Assembly (NCBI RefSeq): GCF_004028095.1
Contig: NZ_SBHM01000007.1
Location: 186,001 to 250,000, forward strand
DNA: 64,000 bases
Source of the DNA: Paenarthrobacter ureafaciens
GTDB lineage: Bacteria; Actinomycetota; Actinomycetes; Actinomycetales; Micrococcaceae
Direction: 5' to 3'
The notes under the pieces are model-generated. The model was not told the origin of the DNA. It saw only the letters and a list, made by a program, of their open reading frames with translations, and ran no database searches. Made by a program: the position numbers and the translations under genes. This document shows positions 51,310 through 58,656 of this stretch, in pieces. Each line of letters begins with the position of its first letter. Positions within the stretch are counted from its first letter, which is position 1.

Positions 51310-53042
51310 TGCAGGTCTCCTTCGTCGGCGGAGTGGGCCCACTCGGCGAAGGTCTGGCCCTCGGCGCCGACGGCGACGAACTTACGGACCACACGCTCCA
51401 CGTAGTCGGGCAGGTCATCGACCGTGACCTTGAGGCCGCGGACGGTACGGCCCAGACCGGCTTCCTCACGCTCGTTGTTGGCCAGCCCGCCACCGAGGTG
51501 GACCTGGAAACCCGGGGTGGGGTCGCCGTCGGGCGTTGGCAGCATCATGCCCTTGAGGCCGATGTCAGCGGTCTGGATGCGGGCGCACGAGTTCGGGCAG
51601 CCGTTGATGTGGAGGGACAGGGCCTGCGGCAGCTGCTTGGTCTCCACGAGGTCGGCCAGGCGGCGTTCCAGCTCGGCGATGGCGGTAGCGGCGGTGACCT
51701 TGGTTTCCACGATGGCCAGCTTGCAGAACTCGATGCCCGTGCAGGCGATGGTGCCGCGGCGGAACACGGAGGGACGCGCGGAGAGGCCCAGTGTGTCCAG
51801 TTCGGCGATCAGCGGCTCCACCTGCTCCTTGGTGACGTCCAGGATCACCAGCTTCTGGTGCGGGGTGGTGCGCAAGCGGTTCGTGCCGTGCTGCTCCAGG
51901 GTGTCAGCCAGCTTCACCAACGATTCACCGGACATGCGGCCAACCGTGGGCGTGACGCCGATGAAGAACTTTCCGTCCTTCTGCTCGTGTACGCCGATGT
52001 GGTCGCCGGGTGCGCTCGGCTTGGGCGCAGCCGGGCCGTCCGGGAGCTTGAAGCCGAGGTATTCGTCTTCGAGGATCTGGCGGAACTTGGCAGGGCCCCA
52101 GTCATTCAGGAGGAACTTCAGGCGGGCCTTGGTGCGCATGCGGCGGTAGCCGTAGTCACGGAAGATGCTGGTGACGCCCAGCCACACTTCGGCTGCAACG
52201 TCAGCAGAAACGAACACCCCCAAGCGCTCAGCCAGGCGCGGGTTGGTGGACAGGCCGCCGCCAACCCAGAGGTCGTAACCGGCGCCCAGCTCGGGGTGGA
52301 CGACGCCAACCAGGGCGAAGTCGTTGATCTCGTGCACCACATCCTGGGACGGGTGCCCCGTGATGGCTGTCTTGTATTTGCGCGGCAGGTTGGCCAGTTC
52401 CGGGTCGCCGATGAAGCGCTCGGAGAGTTCGTGGATCAGCGGCGTGGGGTCGATGATCTCGTCCTTGGCAATTCCCGCGACGGGGGAACCCAGGATGACG
52501 CGGGGAACGTCGCCGCAAGCCTCGGTGGTGGAAAGGCCAACGGACTCCAGGCGGCGCCAGATTTCCGGGACGTCCTCCACGCGGATCCAGTGGAGCTGGA
52601 TGTTCTGGCGGTCAGTGAGATCGGCCGAGCCGCGGGCAAAGTCCACGGAGATCTGGCCGATGATGCGCAGTTGCTCGGTTGTCAGGGCACCGCCGTCGAT
52701 GCGCACGCGCAACATGAAGTACTTGTCTTCGAGCTCGTGCGGTTCCAGCGTTGCCGTCTTGCCGCCGTCGATCCCGGGCTTGCGCTGCGTGTAGAGGCCC
52801 CACCAACGGAAGCGGCCGTGGAGGTCCGTGCCGTCGATCGAGTCGAAGCCTTCTTTGGCGTAGACAGACTCAATGCGCTCACGGACGTTCAGCCCGTTGT
52901 CTTCCTGCTTCCAGGTTTCGTTGGCGTTGAGGGGCGTGGTGCCGTCAACCTTCCACTGGCCGTGGGGCTTTGCGGCAGGGCGGGAGCGTGCCGGGCGCTT
53001 GGCGGTGTCCGTGGGCGCACCGACTACAGCTGTATCTGTCAT
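51306..53042 (-). CDS. sir: Ferredoxin-type sulfite reductase (NirA/SirA family)
   Basis: The 578-residue protein has the duplicated NIR/SIR repeats: MLRVRIDGGALTTEQLRIIGQISVDFA and the second around GDHIGVHEQKDGKFFIGVTPTVGR. The siroheme and [4Fe-4S] ligands are the cysteines in RGTIACTGIEFCKLA and HINGCPNSCARIQTADIGL. The basic TRPTDRQN-like segment LTDRQNIQLHWIRVEDVPEIW contacts siroheme. It reduces sulfite to sulfide with electrons from ferredoxin. It is the first gene of the sir-cysHDN operon. The FprA-like proteins could supply ferredoxin electrons. Confidence 0.94.
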   Translation of the reverse strand: MTDTAVVGAPTDTAKRPARSRPAAKPHGQWKVDGTTPLNANETWKQEDNGLNVRERIESVYAKEGFDSIDGTDLHGRFRWWGLYTQRKPGIDGGKTATLEPHELEDKYFMLRVRIDGGALTTEQLRIIGQISVDFARGSADLTDRQNIQLHWIRVEDVPEIWRRLESVGLSTTEACGDVPRVILGSPVAGIAKDEIIDPTPLIHELSERFIGDPELANLPRKYKTAITGHPSQDVVHEINDFALVGVVHPELGAGYDLWVGGGLSTNPRLAERLGVFVSADVAAEVWLGVTSIFRDYGYRRMRTKARLKFLLNDWGPAKFRQILEDEYLGFKLPDGPAAPKPSAPGDHIGVHEQKDGKFFIGVTPTVGRMSGESLVKLADTLEQHGTNRLRTTPHQKLVILDVTKEQVEPLIAELDTLGLSARPSVFRRGTIACTGIEFCKLAIVETKVTAATAIAELERRLADLVETKQLPQALSLHINGCPNSCARIQTADIGLKGMMLPTPDGDPTPGFQVHLGGGLANNEREEAGLGRTVRGLKVTVDDLPDYVERVVRKFVAVGAEGQTFAEWAHSADEGDLQ

Positions 53043-53188
53043 ATTTCGAGGTTAGGGGTGGCCCGATTTCGCCAGCAAAGGTCGGGAAATGTTGAGTCAC
53101 CTAAGGAAACACTTCGTCATGAACACCGCTGCGGCCTTGTCCAGGCGGTCTTCCTGTGCAGGTTCGTGCTGCCCGCCGCGGGAGGGCT

Positions 53189-53884
53189 TCAGCGGTCTGC
53201 CAGCACCGCGTCGTACCGTTCCAAAGCAATCTCGGCCAGAACCGGCGACGGCAGCAAAGGAGCAGTCACAACATCGGCGCCGGCCTTGAACAACTGGTCG
53301 TGGAAATACCCGGTTGCCAGCAAGTAGGACGCGATGAAGACCCGGCCACCGTCCTGCGCGAGTTCGGCACGCAAGGAGGCGACGCCGTCGGGCACGTTCG
53401 GTTCTGCGCTGGCACCATAGGCAACCCGGACTTTGTTCGGCAGCAGTTCAGCCAGCAGGCGCGCCTGCTCTTCCGAGTCCACCGACCCGTCCGGAAGTGA
53501 CGATCCAGCGGCAGCCAGCAGGACGCCGTCGTTGTCCTGCAGGCCCGCAGCGCGCAGGTGCTTGGCCAACAGTTCGGCGAGCCGGGGGTCCGGACCCAGC
53601 GGCCTGGCGGCCACTACTTCGGGACGGCTCTTGATCGCCTTGGGGACGTCCACCTTGATATGGAAACCGGTGGACAGCAGAAGAGGCACGACGACGGCGG
53701 CCGCCCCCTCGGGCATGCCCTCCACCACCCCGGACAGCTCCGGTTCCTGGACGTCGACGTACGCCTCAAGGACCTGCAGCCCCGGACGGAGTTCCCCGAT
53801 TTCAGCCATGACATTGCGGATGGCTGCCTGCCCTTCTGAGTTGCGGGTTCCATGGGCACAGGCGATCAAGACGGGGCTGTTCAT
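53189..53884 (-). CDS. Sirohydrochlorin chelatase (CbiX/SirB-like)
   Basis: The 231-residue protein starts at ATG 53884. It has PVLIACAHGTRNSEGQAAI with the conserved HGTR, the repeated VVVPLLLSTGFHIKVDVPKAI and SYLLATGYFHDQLFKAG, with His residues in each half. This is the two-repeat CbiX/SirB fold. In siroheme synthesis it inserts iron; in cobalamin it inserts cobalt. Its location beside sir-cysHDN supports a siroheme role. Its gene ends 147 bp before the sir start on the same strand and the TRIC gene diverges. Confidence 0.88.
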   Translation of the reverse strand: MNSPVLIACAHGTRNSEGQAAIRNVMAEIGELRPGLQVLEAYVDVQEPELSGVVEGMPEGAAAVVVPLLLSTGFHIKVDVPKAIKSRPEVVAARPLGPDPRLAELLAKHLRAAGLQDNDGVLLAAAGSSLPDGSVDSEEQARLLAELLPNKVRVAYGASAEPNVPDGVASLRAELAQDGGRVFIASYLLATGYFHDQLFKAGADVVTAPLLPSPVLAEIALERYDAVLADR

Positions 53885-53900
53885 GGGAGCTAGCGTAACG

Positions 53901-54620
53901 TTGAGCCAGCACCTGTTGAGAAGCCCGCTCAAGAAAGAACCCGTTCAGTTGATTCCCATTGACATTGTTCTTCTCTGGCTCGACCTCGTGGGCGTGTTCT
54001 TCTTCGCCGTCTCCGGTTCCTTGCTGGCGGCGCGGAAACAGTTCGACGTGCTCGGTTCGGTGTTGCTCGCGTCCATCGCGGCCCTGGGCGGCGGCGTGAT
54101 CCGCGACGTCATCCTCAACACCGCTCCCCCTGTCGCTTTCACCAACCCCGCCTACCTGGCCCCGCCCCTCCTGGCTGCCGGGCTGGTCTATTTCCTTTTC
54201 TCCTCGGTCCAACGCTTCACGTCCCTGCTGATACTGTTCGACGCCGCAGGGTTGGGTTTGTTCTGCATCACCGGAACTTTGAAAGCCATCACTGCGGGCA
54301 TGAACCCGGTGACCTGCATCCTCCTGGGCGTGACCACTGCCGTCGGCGGCGGGCTTCTGCGGGACATCACGGCCAACGAGATCCCCACCCTGTTCGACAA
54401 CCGCGATATCTACGCCTTGCCGGCGTTCGTCGGGGCTGGTTTGACCACCCTGGCTTGGCACCTCGGCGTCTTTAGCGGACTGATCGCCGGTGTAATCGCC
54501 GCCGTCGTTTTTGCCTTCCGCGTGACGGCCTGGCGACGCGGCTGGTACGTACCCTTGGCGGTCCGCGGATGGCACCGCGCGGGGGCTGGATCCGGCGGAA
54601 ATTCCGTGCTCCGGGATTAG
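53901..54620 (+). CDS. TRIC/UPF0126 family membrane protein
   Basis: The product is a seven-helix membrane protein with two repeated halves: FFFAVSGSLLAARKQFDVLGSVLLASIAALGGGVIRDVIL and LGLFCITGTLKAITAGMNPVTCILLGVTTAVGGGLLRDIT, each with a GGGxxRD motif, as in trimeric intracellular cation channels and YadS/UPF0126. The start is uncertain: TTG 53901 has GGGAG about 11 bp upstream, while TTG 53949 is nearer to the first helix. It may conduct K+ or glycine; the substrate is not known. Confidence 0.8.
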   Translation: MSQHLLRSPLKKEPVQLIPIDIVLLWLDLVGVFFFAVSGSLLAARKQFDVLGSVLLASIAALGGGVIRDVILNTAPPVAFTNPAYLAPPLLAAGLVYFLFSSVQRFTSLLILFDAAGLGLFCITGTLKAITAGMNPVTCILLGVTTAVGGGLLRDITANEIPTLFDNRDIYALPAFVGAGLTTLAWHLGVFSGLIAGVIAAVVFAFRVTAWRRGWYVPLAVRGWHRAGAGSGGNSVLRD

Positions 54621-54633
54621 CTAGGATGGGAGC

Positions 54634-55056
54634 ATGACTGACATGTTCCTCGAGAAGTTCCGCGCGCTGGTCCCAAAGTATCTCGAGGATGAATGGCAGG
54701 AAGAAGACGGCCTGACGCCTGAGGAACTGGACGACGCCCTGTCCGAGCACTCCTTCACCATCCCCCTGGTTCTCCGCGAGTTCTACCTTGCTTTGGGTGG
54801 CTGCGAGGACCTCATGGAGGCCTACCACTACTTCTGGGACCCGGAGGAGCTGGAAGTTGATGACGAGGGCTTCCTCATGTTCCTTGAGGACGAGGACGAA
54901 CAATTCACCTGGGGCTTCCGCGTGGCGGACCTCGGCATCCCGGACCCCATCGTCTACCGCCGCAACAACGCCCGCGGCCAGTGGAAGAGCGAAGAAGGTA
55001 CCTTCTCCGAGTTCGTCTTCGACATGTTCGATTGGGCCTTCAACGACGAAGACTAG
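54634..55056 (+). CDS. SMI1/KNR4 (SUKH-like) family protein
   Basis: The 140-residue acidic protein has ELDDALSEHSFTIPLVLREFYLALGGCEDLMEAYHYFWDPEEL, the SUKH-superfamily signature of an acidic start and an IP...L..F...GG segment, then VYRRNNARGQWKSEEGTFSEFVFDMF. SUKH proteins often act as immunity proteins in contact-dependent toxin systems, but free-standing ones also occur. It lies 13 bp after the TRIC gene, and there is no adjacent toxin gene. The downstream region is full of repeats. Confidence 0.75.
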   Translation: MTDMFLEKFRALVPKYLEDEWQEEDGLTPEELDDALSEHSFTIPLVLREFYLALGGCEDLMEAYHYFWDPEELEVDDEGFLMFLEDEDEQFTWGFRVADLGIPDPIVYRRNNARGQWKSEEGTFSEFVFDMFDWAFNDED

Positions 55057-55179
55057 GGCTTCCCAGCGTCCTTTGCCCCCGGCCTCCGGCCCCGCGCAGC
55101 CTTTGTGGTTGGCGGGGGCCGTTTTGGTTTGGCTTTGCTTGGGGTTGCCGGTTTGCCGGGTGCGGGGGCGGCGTGCCGT
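55057..55179. other. Intergenic leader of the repeat region
   Basis: This 123-bp stretch has G-rich segments (GGTTTGGCTTTGCTTGGGG) but no gene and no clear period. It borders the first tandem unit at 55180. Confidence 0.6.
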
Positions 55180-55742
55180 CACGACCCACTTTGAGCCTCG
55201 ATGCCCGGCGACACGCCGTCCCAAGCGGGTTTCCGGGAGCTCGCCGTTCCAAAGTTGGTGGTTGCGGCACGCGGTCGGGGCCTTATTGTGGGGCCTGGAG
55301 TCTGGTTTCAATCACGACGGCGGCGGCCCGGCTATGTAACGGAACGGTCCGAAGCGACCTGCCGCCACGACCCACTTTGAGCCGCGAAACCCGGCGACAT
55401 GCCGCTGCAGGCCGGTTTCCGGGAGCTTGCCGTTCCAAAGTTGGTGGTGACGGCACGGCGTCGGGGCCTTATTGTGGGGCCTGGCGTCTGGTTTTTGATC
55501 ACGACGGCGGCGGCCCGGCTATGTAACGGAACGGTCCGAAGCGACCTGCCGCCACGACCCACTTTGAGCCGCGAAACCCGGCGACATGCCGTCCTAGGCG
55601 GGTTTCGAGCAGCTTGCCGTTCCAAAGTTGGTGGTGACGGCACGGCGTCGGGGCCTTATTGTTGGGCCCCTGGCGCCCTGGCGGCCGGTGTCAATCACGA
55701 CGGCGGCGGCCCGGCTATGTAGCGGAAGGGGCCGAAGCGACC
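55180..55742. repeat. 187-bp tandem repeat array of three units with DUF559 3' ends
   Basis: Units begin at 55180, 55366 and 55553 with CACGACCCACTTTGAGCC. Each contains CCAAAGTTGGTGGT in the middle and ends with the 48-bp segment 55312-55359, 55499-55546 or 55695-55742. Units 1 and 2 end with the same 15 codons as the adjacent DUF559 gene (GRFGPFRYIAGPPPS on the minus strand, then a stop), differing only at third positions (GGA, CCG, CGT against GGC, CCC, CGC). Unit 3 ends in the gene itself. Confidence 0.9.
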
Positions 55743-56561
55743 TGCTTCCCTGTTCGCCAGCACCTCAAGGACTTCGTCCACCATCCGCCGCGGGTGATAG
55801 ACCACGTCCGCATAGTAATAGTGCAAGCTCAGTCGTCCGCCCCGGATGGAGGCGTTGTCCCGGTAATGGTCCTTTTTGACCTGTTTCGCCTCGAAGTGTG
55901 TTTCGCCATCCAATTCGACGATCAGGCAATCCTCGATCAAGCAGTCAACTTCACCCACGCCCGGGACATCCGCGTGCATCTGAACCTTAAGGCCGGCCCG
56001 TGTGAAGTGCGTGTGGGCCAGCACTTCCAGAAGTGAGTCGGCCCTTGGCAGGACCAGATCAACTATGGCCCTCAGCCGTCCGTTTCTATTGCCAGGCAGT
56101 TTGCTCCGAAGAAAGTCCGGGCCCAGCAGGGCCTGGCTGACAGCAGCCTGCATCATGACCAGTGCTTCGAGTTCGGGCCTGCACCTCAGGGCATGGAGCA
56201 GTACATCGGCAACCCCGGCCACCGGCAAGTAGGGATGATCAGGATGTATGCACTCGCCGTGGTGAACTATGCGCCGCCGGGCCAACCCCGTGCCGCAGCT
56301 GAGATGGAGGTCCGCGACATCATGCAGGGTCCAGAGCCCGTAGAAGCGGGCCGCCGAAACACACGTCAGCATCCCGTTGGCACGGAACGCGGCCACAATG
56401 TCCGGATCGGCGCCCTTGGACACGTACACGCCGCGATGCAGTCTGGCGATCCGGCCTGATCCTACTGCCTTGGCCAAGGCTCGGCGGCTGAAGCCAGCGG
56501 TGTAAAGGGTCTTGGTAGTCGCAGCCCCATGACGGCTGCGGAGAAAATCAACGATGTCCAT
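55695..56561 (-). CDS. AbiEi antitoxin-like N-terminus with DUF559 endonuclease-like C-terminus
   Basis: The 288-residue protein starts at ATG 56561. Residues 1-50 contain GAATTKTLYTAGFSRRALAKAVGSGRIARLHRGVYV, a winged helix of the AbiEi/type IV antitoxin type. The C-terminal DUF559 region (about 180-288) has VDCLIEDCLIVELDGETHFEAKQVKKDHYRDNASIRGG, with the D..E.DG..H pattern of the Vsr-like nuclease fold. Such proteins are often called type IV toxin-antitoxin antitoxins but may act alone. No AbiEii toxin is nearby. Its last 15 codons recur in the two tandem units downstream. Confidence 0.8.
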   Translation of the reverse strand: MDIVDFLRSRHGAATTKTLYTAGFSRRALAKAVGSGRIARLHRGVYVSKGADPDIVAAFRANGMLTCVSAARFYGLWTLHDVADLHLSCGTGLARRRIVHHGECIHPDHPYLPVAGVADVLLHALRCRPELEALVMMQAAVSQALLGPDFLRSKLPGNRNGRLRAIVDLVLPRADSLLEVLAHTHFTRAGLKVQMHADVPGVGEVDCLIEDCLIVELDGETHFEAKQVKKDHYRDNASIRGGRLSLHYYYADVVYHPRRMVDEVLEVLANREAGRFGPFRYIAGPPPS

Positions 56562-57090
56562 ATGGCCATGGTTAGGTCCGCAGAAGGAGCCCGGTGGGCA
56601 CAAAGCGGGCTATGTGGATAACCCTCCCGGGCCTCCACGACCCGCATTGCGGGCTGCCGCACCCACTTTGCCGGAGCACTACGACCTGCATTGCGGGGAT
56701 TTGGGGACCAGTACCCCTCCAATGACGGCGTGTCAGCTGTTTGGGGCGGCAAAGTGGGGTGGTGGCGGCACGCAGTCGGGACCCTGAGTTTGGGATCTGT
56801 AAATCGCTGCACACCAGGGAAAAAATCATTGACCATCCAAGTTGCAAATATGACAGGGTTGTCATAAGCTATTCACGGATCCACTAAATGCCTCCGGTGG
56901 GTCTGATGCGAACGGAGATTGTGGTCCCGGTTCGGTGCAGCGTATGACTCGTAACGCTGCAGCGAGCCGGGGCCATTCCGTTTAAGAGCCCAGCAATCCG
57001 ACTCGGAATCCAGCAGTCCGATGGGGAGCTCAGCAATCCGATGGGGAGCACAATGTTCCGAAGGATGCGTACCGCCACCACCCACATTGA
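56562..57090. other. Repeat-rich intergenic region between DUF559 gene and IS
   Basis: No gene is seen in 529 bp. CGACCCGCATTGCGGG (56638 area) recurs as CGACCTGCATTGCGGGG. A core AAAGTGGGGTGGTGGCGGCACGC (56750s) resembles the array to the left. A 20-bp unit CAGCAATCCGATGGGGAGCT, with variants, repeats three times at 56991-57050. It ends at CCACCACCCACATTGA, which is the IS target. Confidence 0.75.
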
Positions 57091-58380
57091 GGGTTATAGG
57101 ACAAAACGTGTGTAAATCCCGGGCGTGTTAGGTGCGTCCTGCCCAGCCGGTGCGGTGCCAGAGGCCTTCGTCTGGGCTGAGGCCGGTGCTGTAGAGCTCT
57201 GGGCCTGGTTCTTGTTCCTGCAGGGTCTGGGTTGTTCTCTTGGCTGGTCGGTAGTAACTCGTTTCGATGAGCGCGGCCGGTGGGCGGGGTTGCTCGCTGT
57301 GTAGGTAGAGGTACCACTCGATCGCTCGCTTTTGGTGTTCCTCGCCCATGCCGCGGTGAGTCCGCAGGATCAGCCGGAGTTGGGCGTTGGTGCCGCCTTC
57401 GATCCTGTTCGTTGTCGAGGCGATGTCCAGCCCGTTGTATTCACGGCTCAGGTAGGTGAAGAGCGTGCCGGCCTGGCCGAGGCGTTCGAGCAGCCGGTAG
57501 GCCTTCCGGAGCCTGTCGTGGGTGTACCACCAGGCCTGATTCGATCGGACCCATCCCGGAGCAACGGCCGTCGCGGCGCGGTAGGTGCGGGCTTTGACCA
57601 GGGCCCCGTGTTCCTGGTGCCAGGCATTGAGCCCTGCCAGCCATGCTGCTGCTTCGGCCGGGGCGTTGATCCGTGTCAGCGCCCGTCCTAGCCGCAGCAA
57701 TGCCCTGCCTGCCTCTGTTCTGGGCCGGCTGGTCAGGTAGGTGCGGACGTTCCGCTGGACATGGACCAGGCAGCGTTGGACCGCGGTTTCGGACCAGCAC
57801 TCCGACAGGGCAGCGGCGATCCCGGACCCGCCGTCGGTGATCACCACCCGTGGTGCCGGGAACCGTTGCAGCAACGCCGCCCACGCGGTCTTCTTCTCGG
57901 TGTCACACCACTGCCAGCCCAGCACATGTTCCCCGGCAACAGCGATCAAACAGCACCACGAGCCGACGTAGATCCCATCGACCTGGATCTGGTCATGGAC
58001 CTCACCGGTGGCAGGGATCCGCGGGACGATGTTCCAGCACCAGGCAGTGCGCCGACGGAAGGACCGGGCCGTGCCAAACGAGGCAGCAGCGGCCTGGCCG
58101 GTGGTGCCCATCAACCAGCCAAGGAACGCTTCCAACTCGGCCCTGCGACTGACATCCGGGCGTTCACCAGAGCGGCTCGACCCGCAGTTCAGGCACCGGT
58201 AGCGTTGTTTGCCCGCTGACGTTTTCCCGTTCCGAACCAGCGTTTGGCCACACACCAAACATTTCCCAGATATGCAAGCACCCCAGCCACACTAAGCTCC
58301 AAAAGCTTAGCTACCCCGAATTTCGCCCGCCGATACTGAGAAGCAAGCCCCTCCGTTACACACGTTTTGTCCTATAACCC
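57091..58380. mobile_element. IS1249-type (IS256 group) insertion sequence, complete
   Basis: The element is 1290 bp. Its ends are perfect 25-bp inverted repeats, beginning GGGTTATAGGACAAAACGTG on the left (57091-57115) and its complement on the right (58356-58380). The target CACATTGA is duplicated exactly at 57083-57090 and 58381-58388. A single transposase gene fills the interior. The element therefore looks intact and recently inserted, into a member of the dispersed repeat family. Confidence 0.95.
57128..58258 (-). CDS. IS1249-type transposase
   Basis: The 376-residue product begins with TTG 58258. A zinc ribbon (MVCGQTLVRNGKTSAGKQRYRCLNCGSS) opens it, and IS256-type catalytic residues follow: Asp in IQVDGIYVG, Asp in VITDGGSG, CLVHVQRN, and Glu in TNRIEGGTNAQLR. 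The frame continues upstream of the TTG with GKCL, supplying the first Cys of a CLVC pair, but the only codon before the stop that could start it is unusual (ATA at 58271-58273). The start is therefore uncertain. All catalytic residues are present. Confidence 0.9.
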   Translation of the reverse strand: MVCGQTLVRNGKTSAGKQRYRCLNCGSSRSGERPDVSRRAELEAFLGWLMGTTGQAAAASFGTARSFRRRTAWCWNIVPRIPATGEVHDQIQVDGIYVGSWCCLIAVAGEHVLGWQWCDTEKKTAWAALLQRFPAPRVVITDGGSGIAAALSECWSETAVQRCLVHVQRNVRTYLTSRPRTEAGRALLRLGRALTRINAPAEAAAWLAGLNAWHQEHGALVKARTYRAATAVAPGWVRSNQAWWYTHDRLRKAYRLLERLGQAGTLFTYLSREYNGLDIASTTNRIEGGTNAQLRLILRTHRGMGEEHQKRAIEWYLYLHSEQPRPPAALIETSYYRPAKRTTQTLQEQEPGPELYSTGLSPDEGLWHRTGWAGRT

Positions 58381-58388
58381 CACATTGA

Positions 58389-58599
58389 AGCCGCCAAGGT
58401 AGGACACGCCGCATAAACGGGGCCTAGCATTCCTATCTGCAACCAAAGTTGGTCGTGGCGGCCCGCCCCACCCCAGCCCACCCCAGCCAGCCGGCCCAGC
58501 CCGTCCACACCCACCCCGGCGCGGCCCGCCCAGCACAAAACCGGCTACACCTCCAAGCAAGCAACCCAACCGGCACCCGGCACCGGCACCCCCGCCAAC
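58389..58599. other. C-rich intergenic region right of the IS
   Basis: The left part continues the repeat that the IS interrupted (ACCAAAGTTGGTCGTGGCGGCC at 58442-58463). The rest is low-complexity, with CCCACCCCAGCC-type runs and CACCCCGGCGCGGCCCGCCC. No gene is supported on either strand. Confidence 0.7.
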
Positions 58600-58640
58600 A
58601 AAAAAGCAGGCACCCTCCCCCATAAGGGTCAGGTGCCTGC
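58600..58640 (-). terminator. Rho-independent terminator of the menaquinone operon
   Basis: On the minus strand GCAGGCACC pairs with GGTGCCTGC around 17 bases, followed by a TTTTTT run (plus-strand 58600-58605). It lies 17 bp after the polyprenyl synthase stop. Confidence 0.9.
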
Positions 58641-58656
58641 CGGGAACACTAATAAC

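Noticed and set aside
49556..51493. A fused CysH-CysD frame with a long N-terminal extension
   Set aside because: The extension lies in the cysH gene in another frame. The ATG at 50599 overlapping the cysH stop is the natural start.
51309..53327. A 672-codon plus-strand frame opposite sir
   Set aside because: Sir is a complete enzyme with all ligand cysteines, so the antisense frame is a shadow.
55180..55694. Small genes within the 187-bp array
   Set aside because: The short open frames repeat with the unit and have no starts with ribosome-binding sites; the coding signal is limited to the 15-codon 3' remnant.
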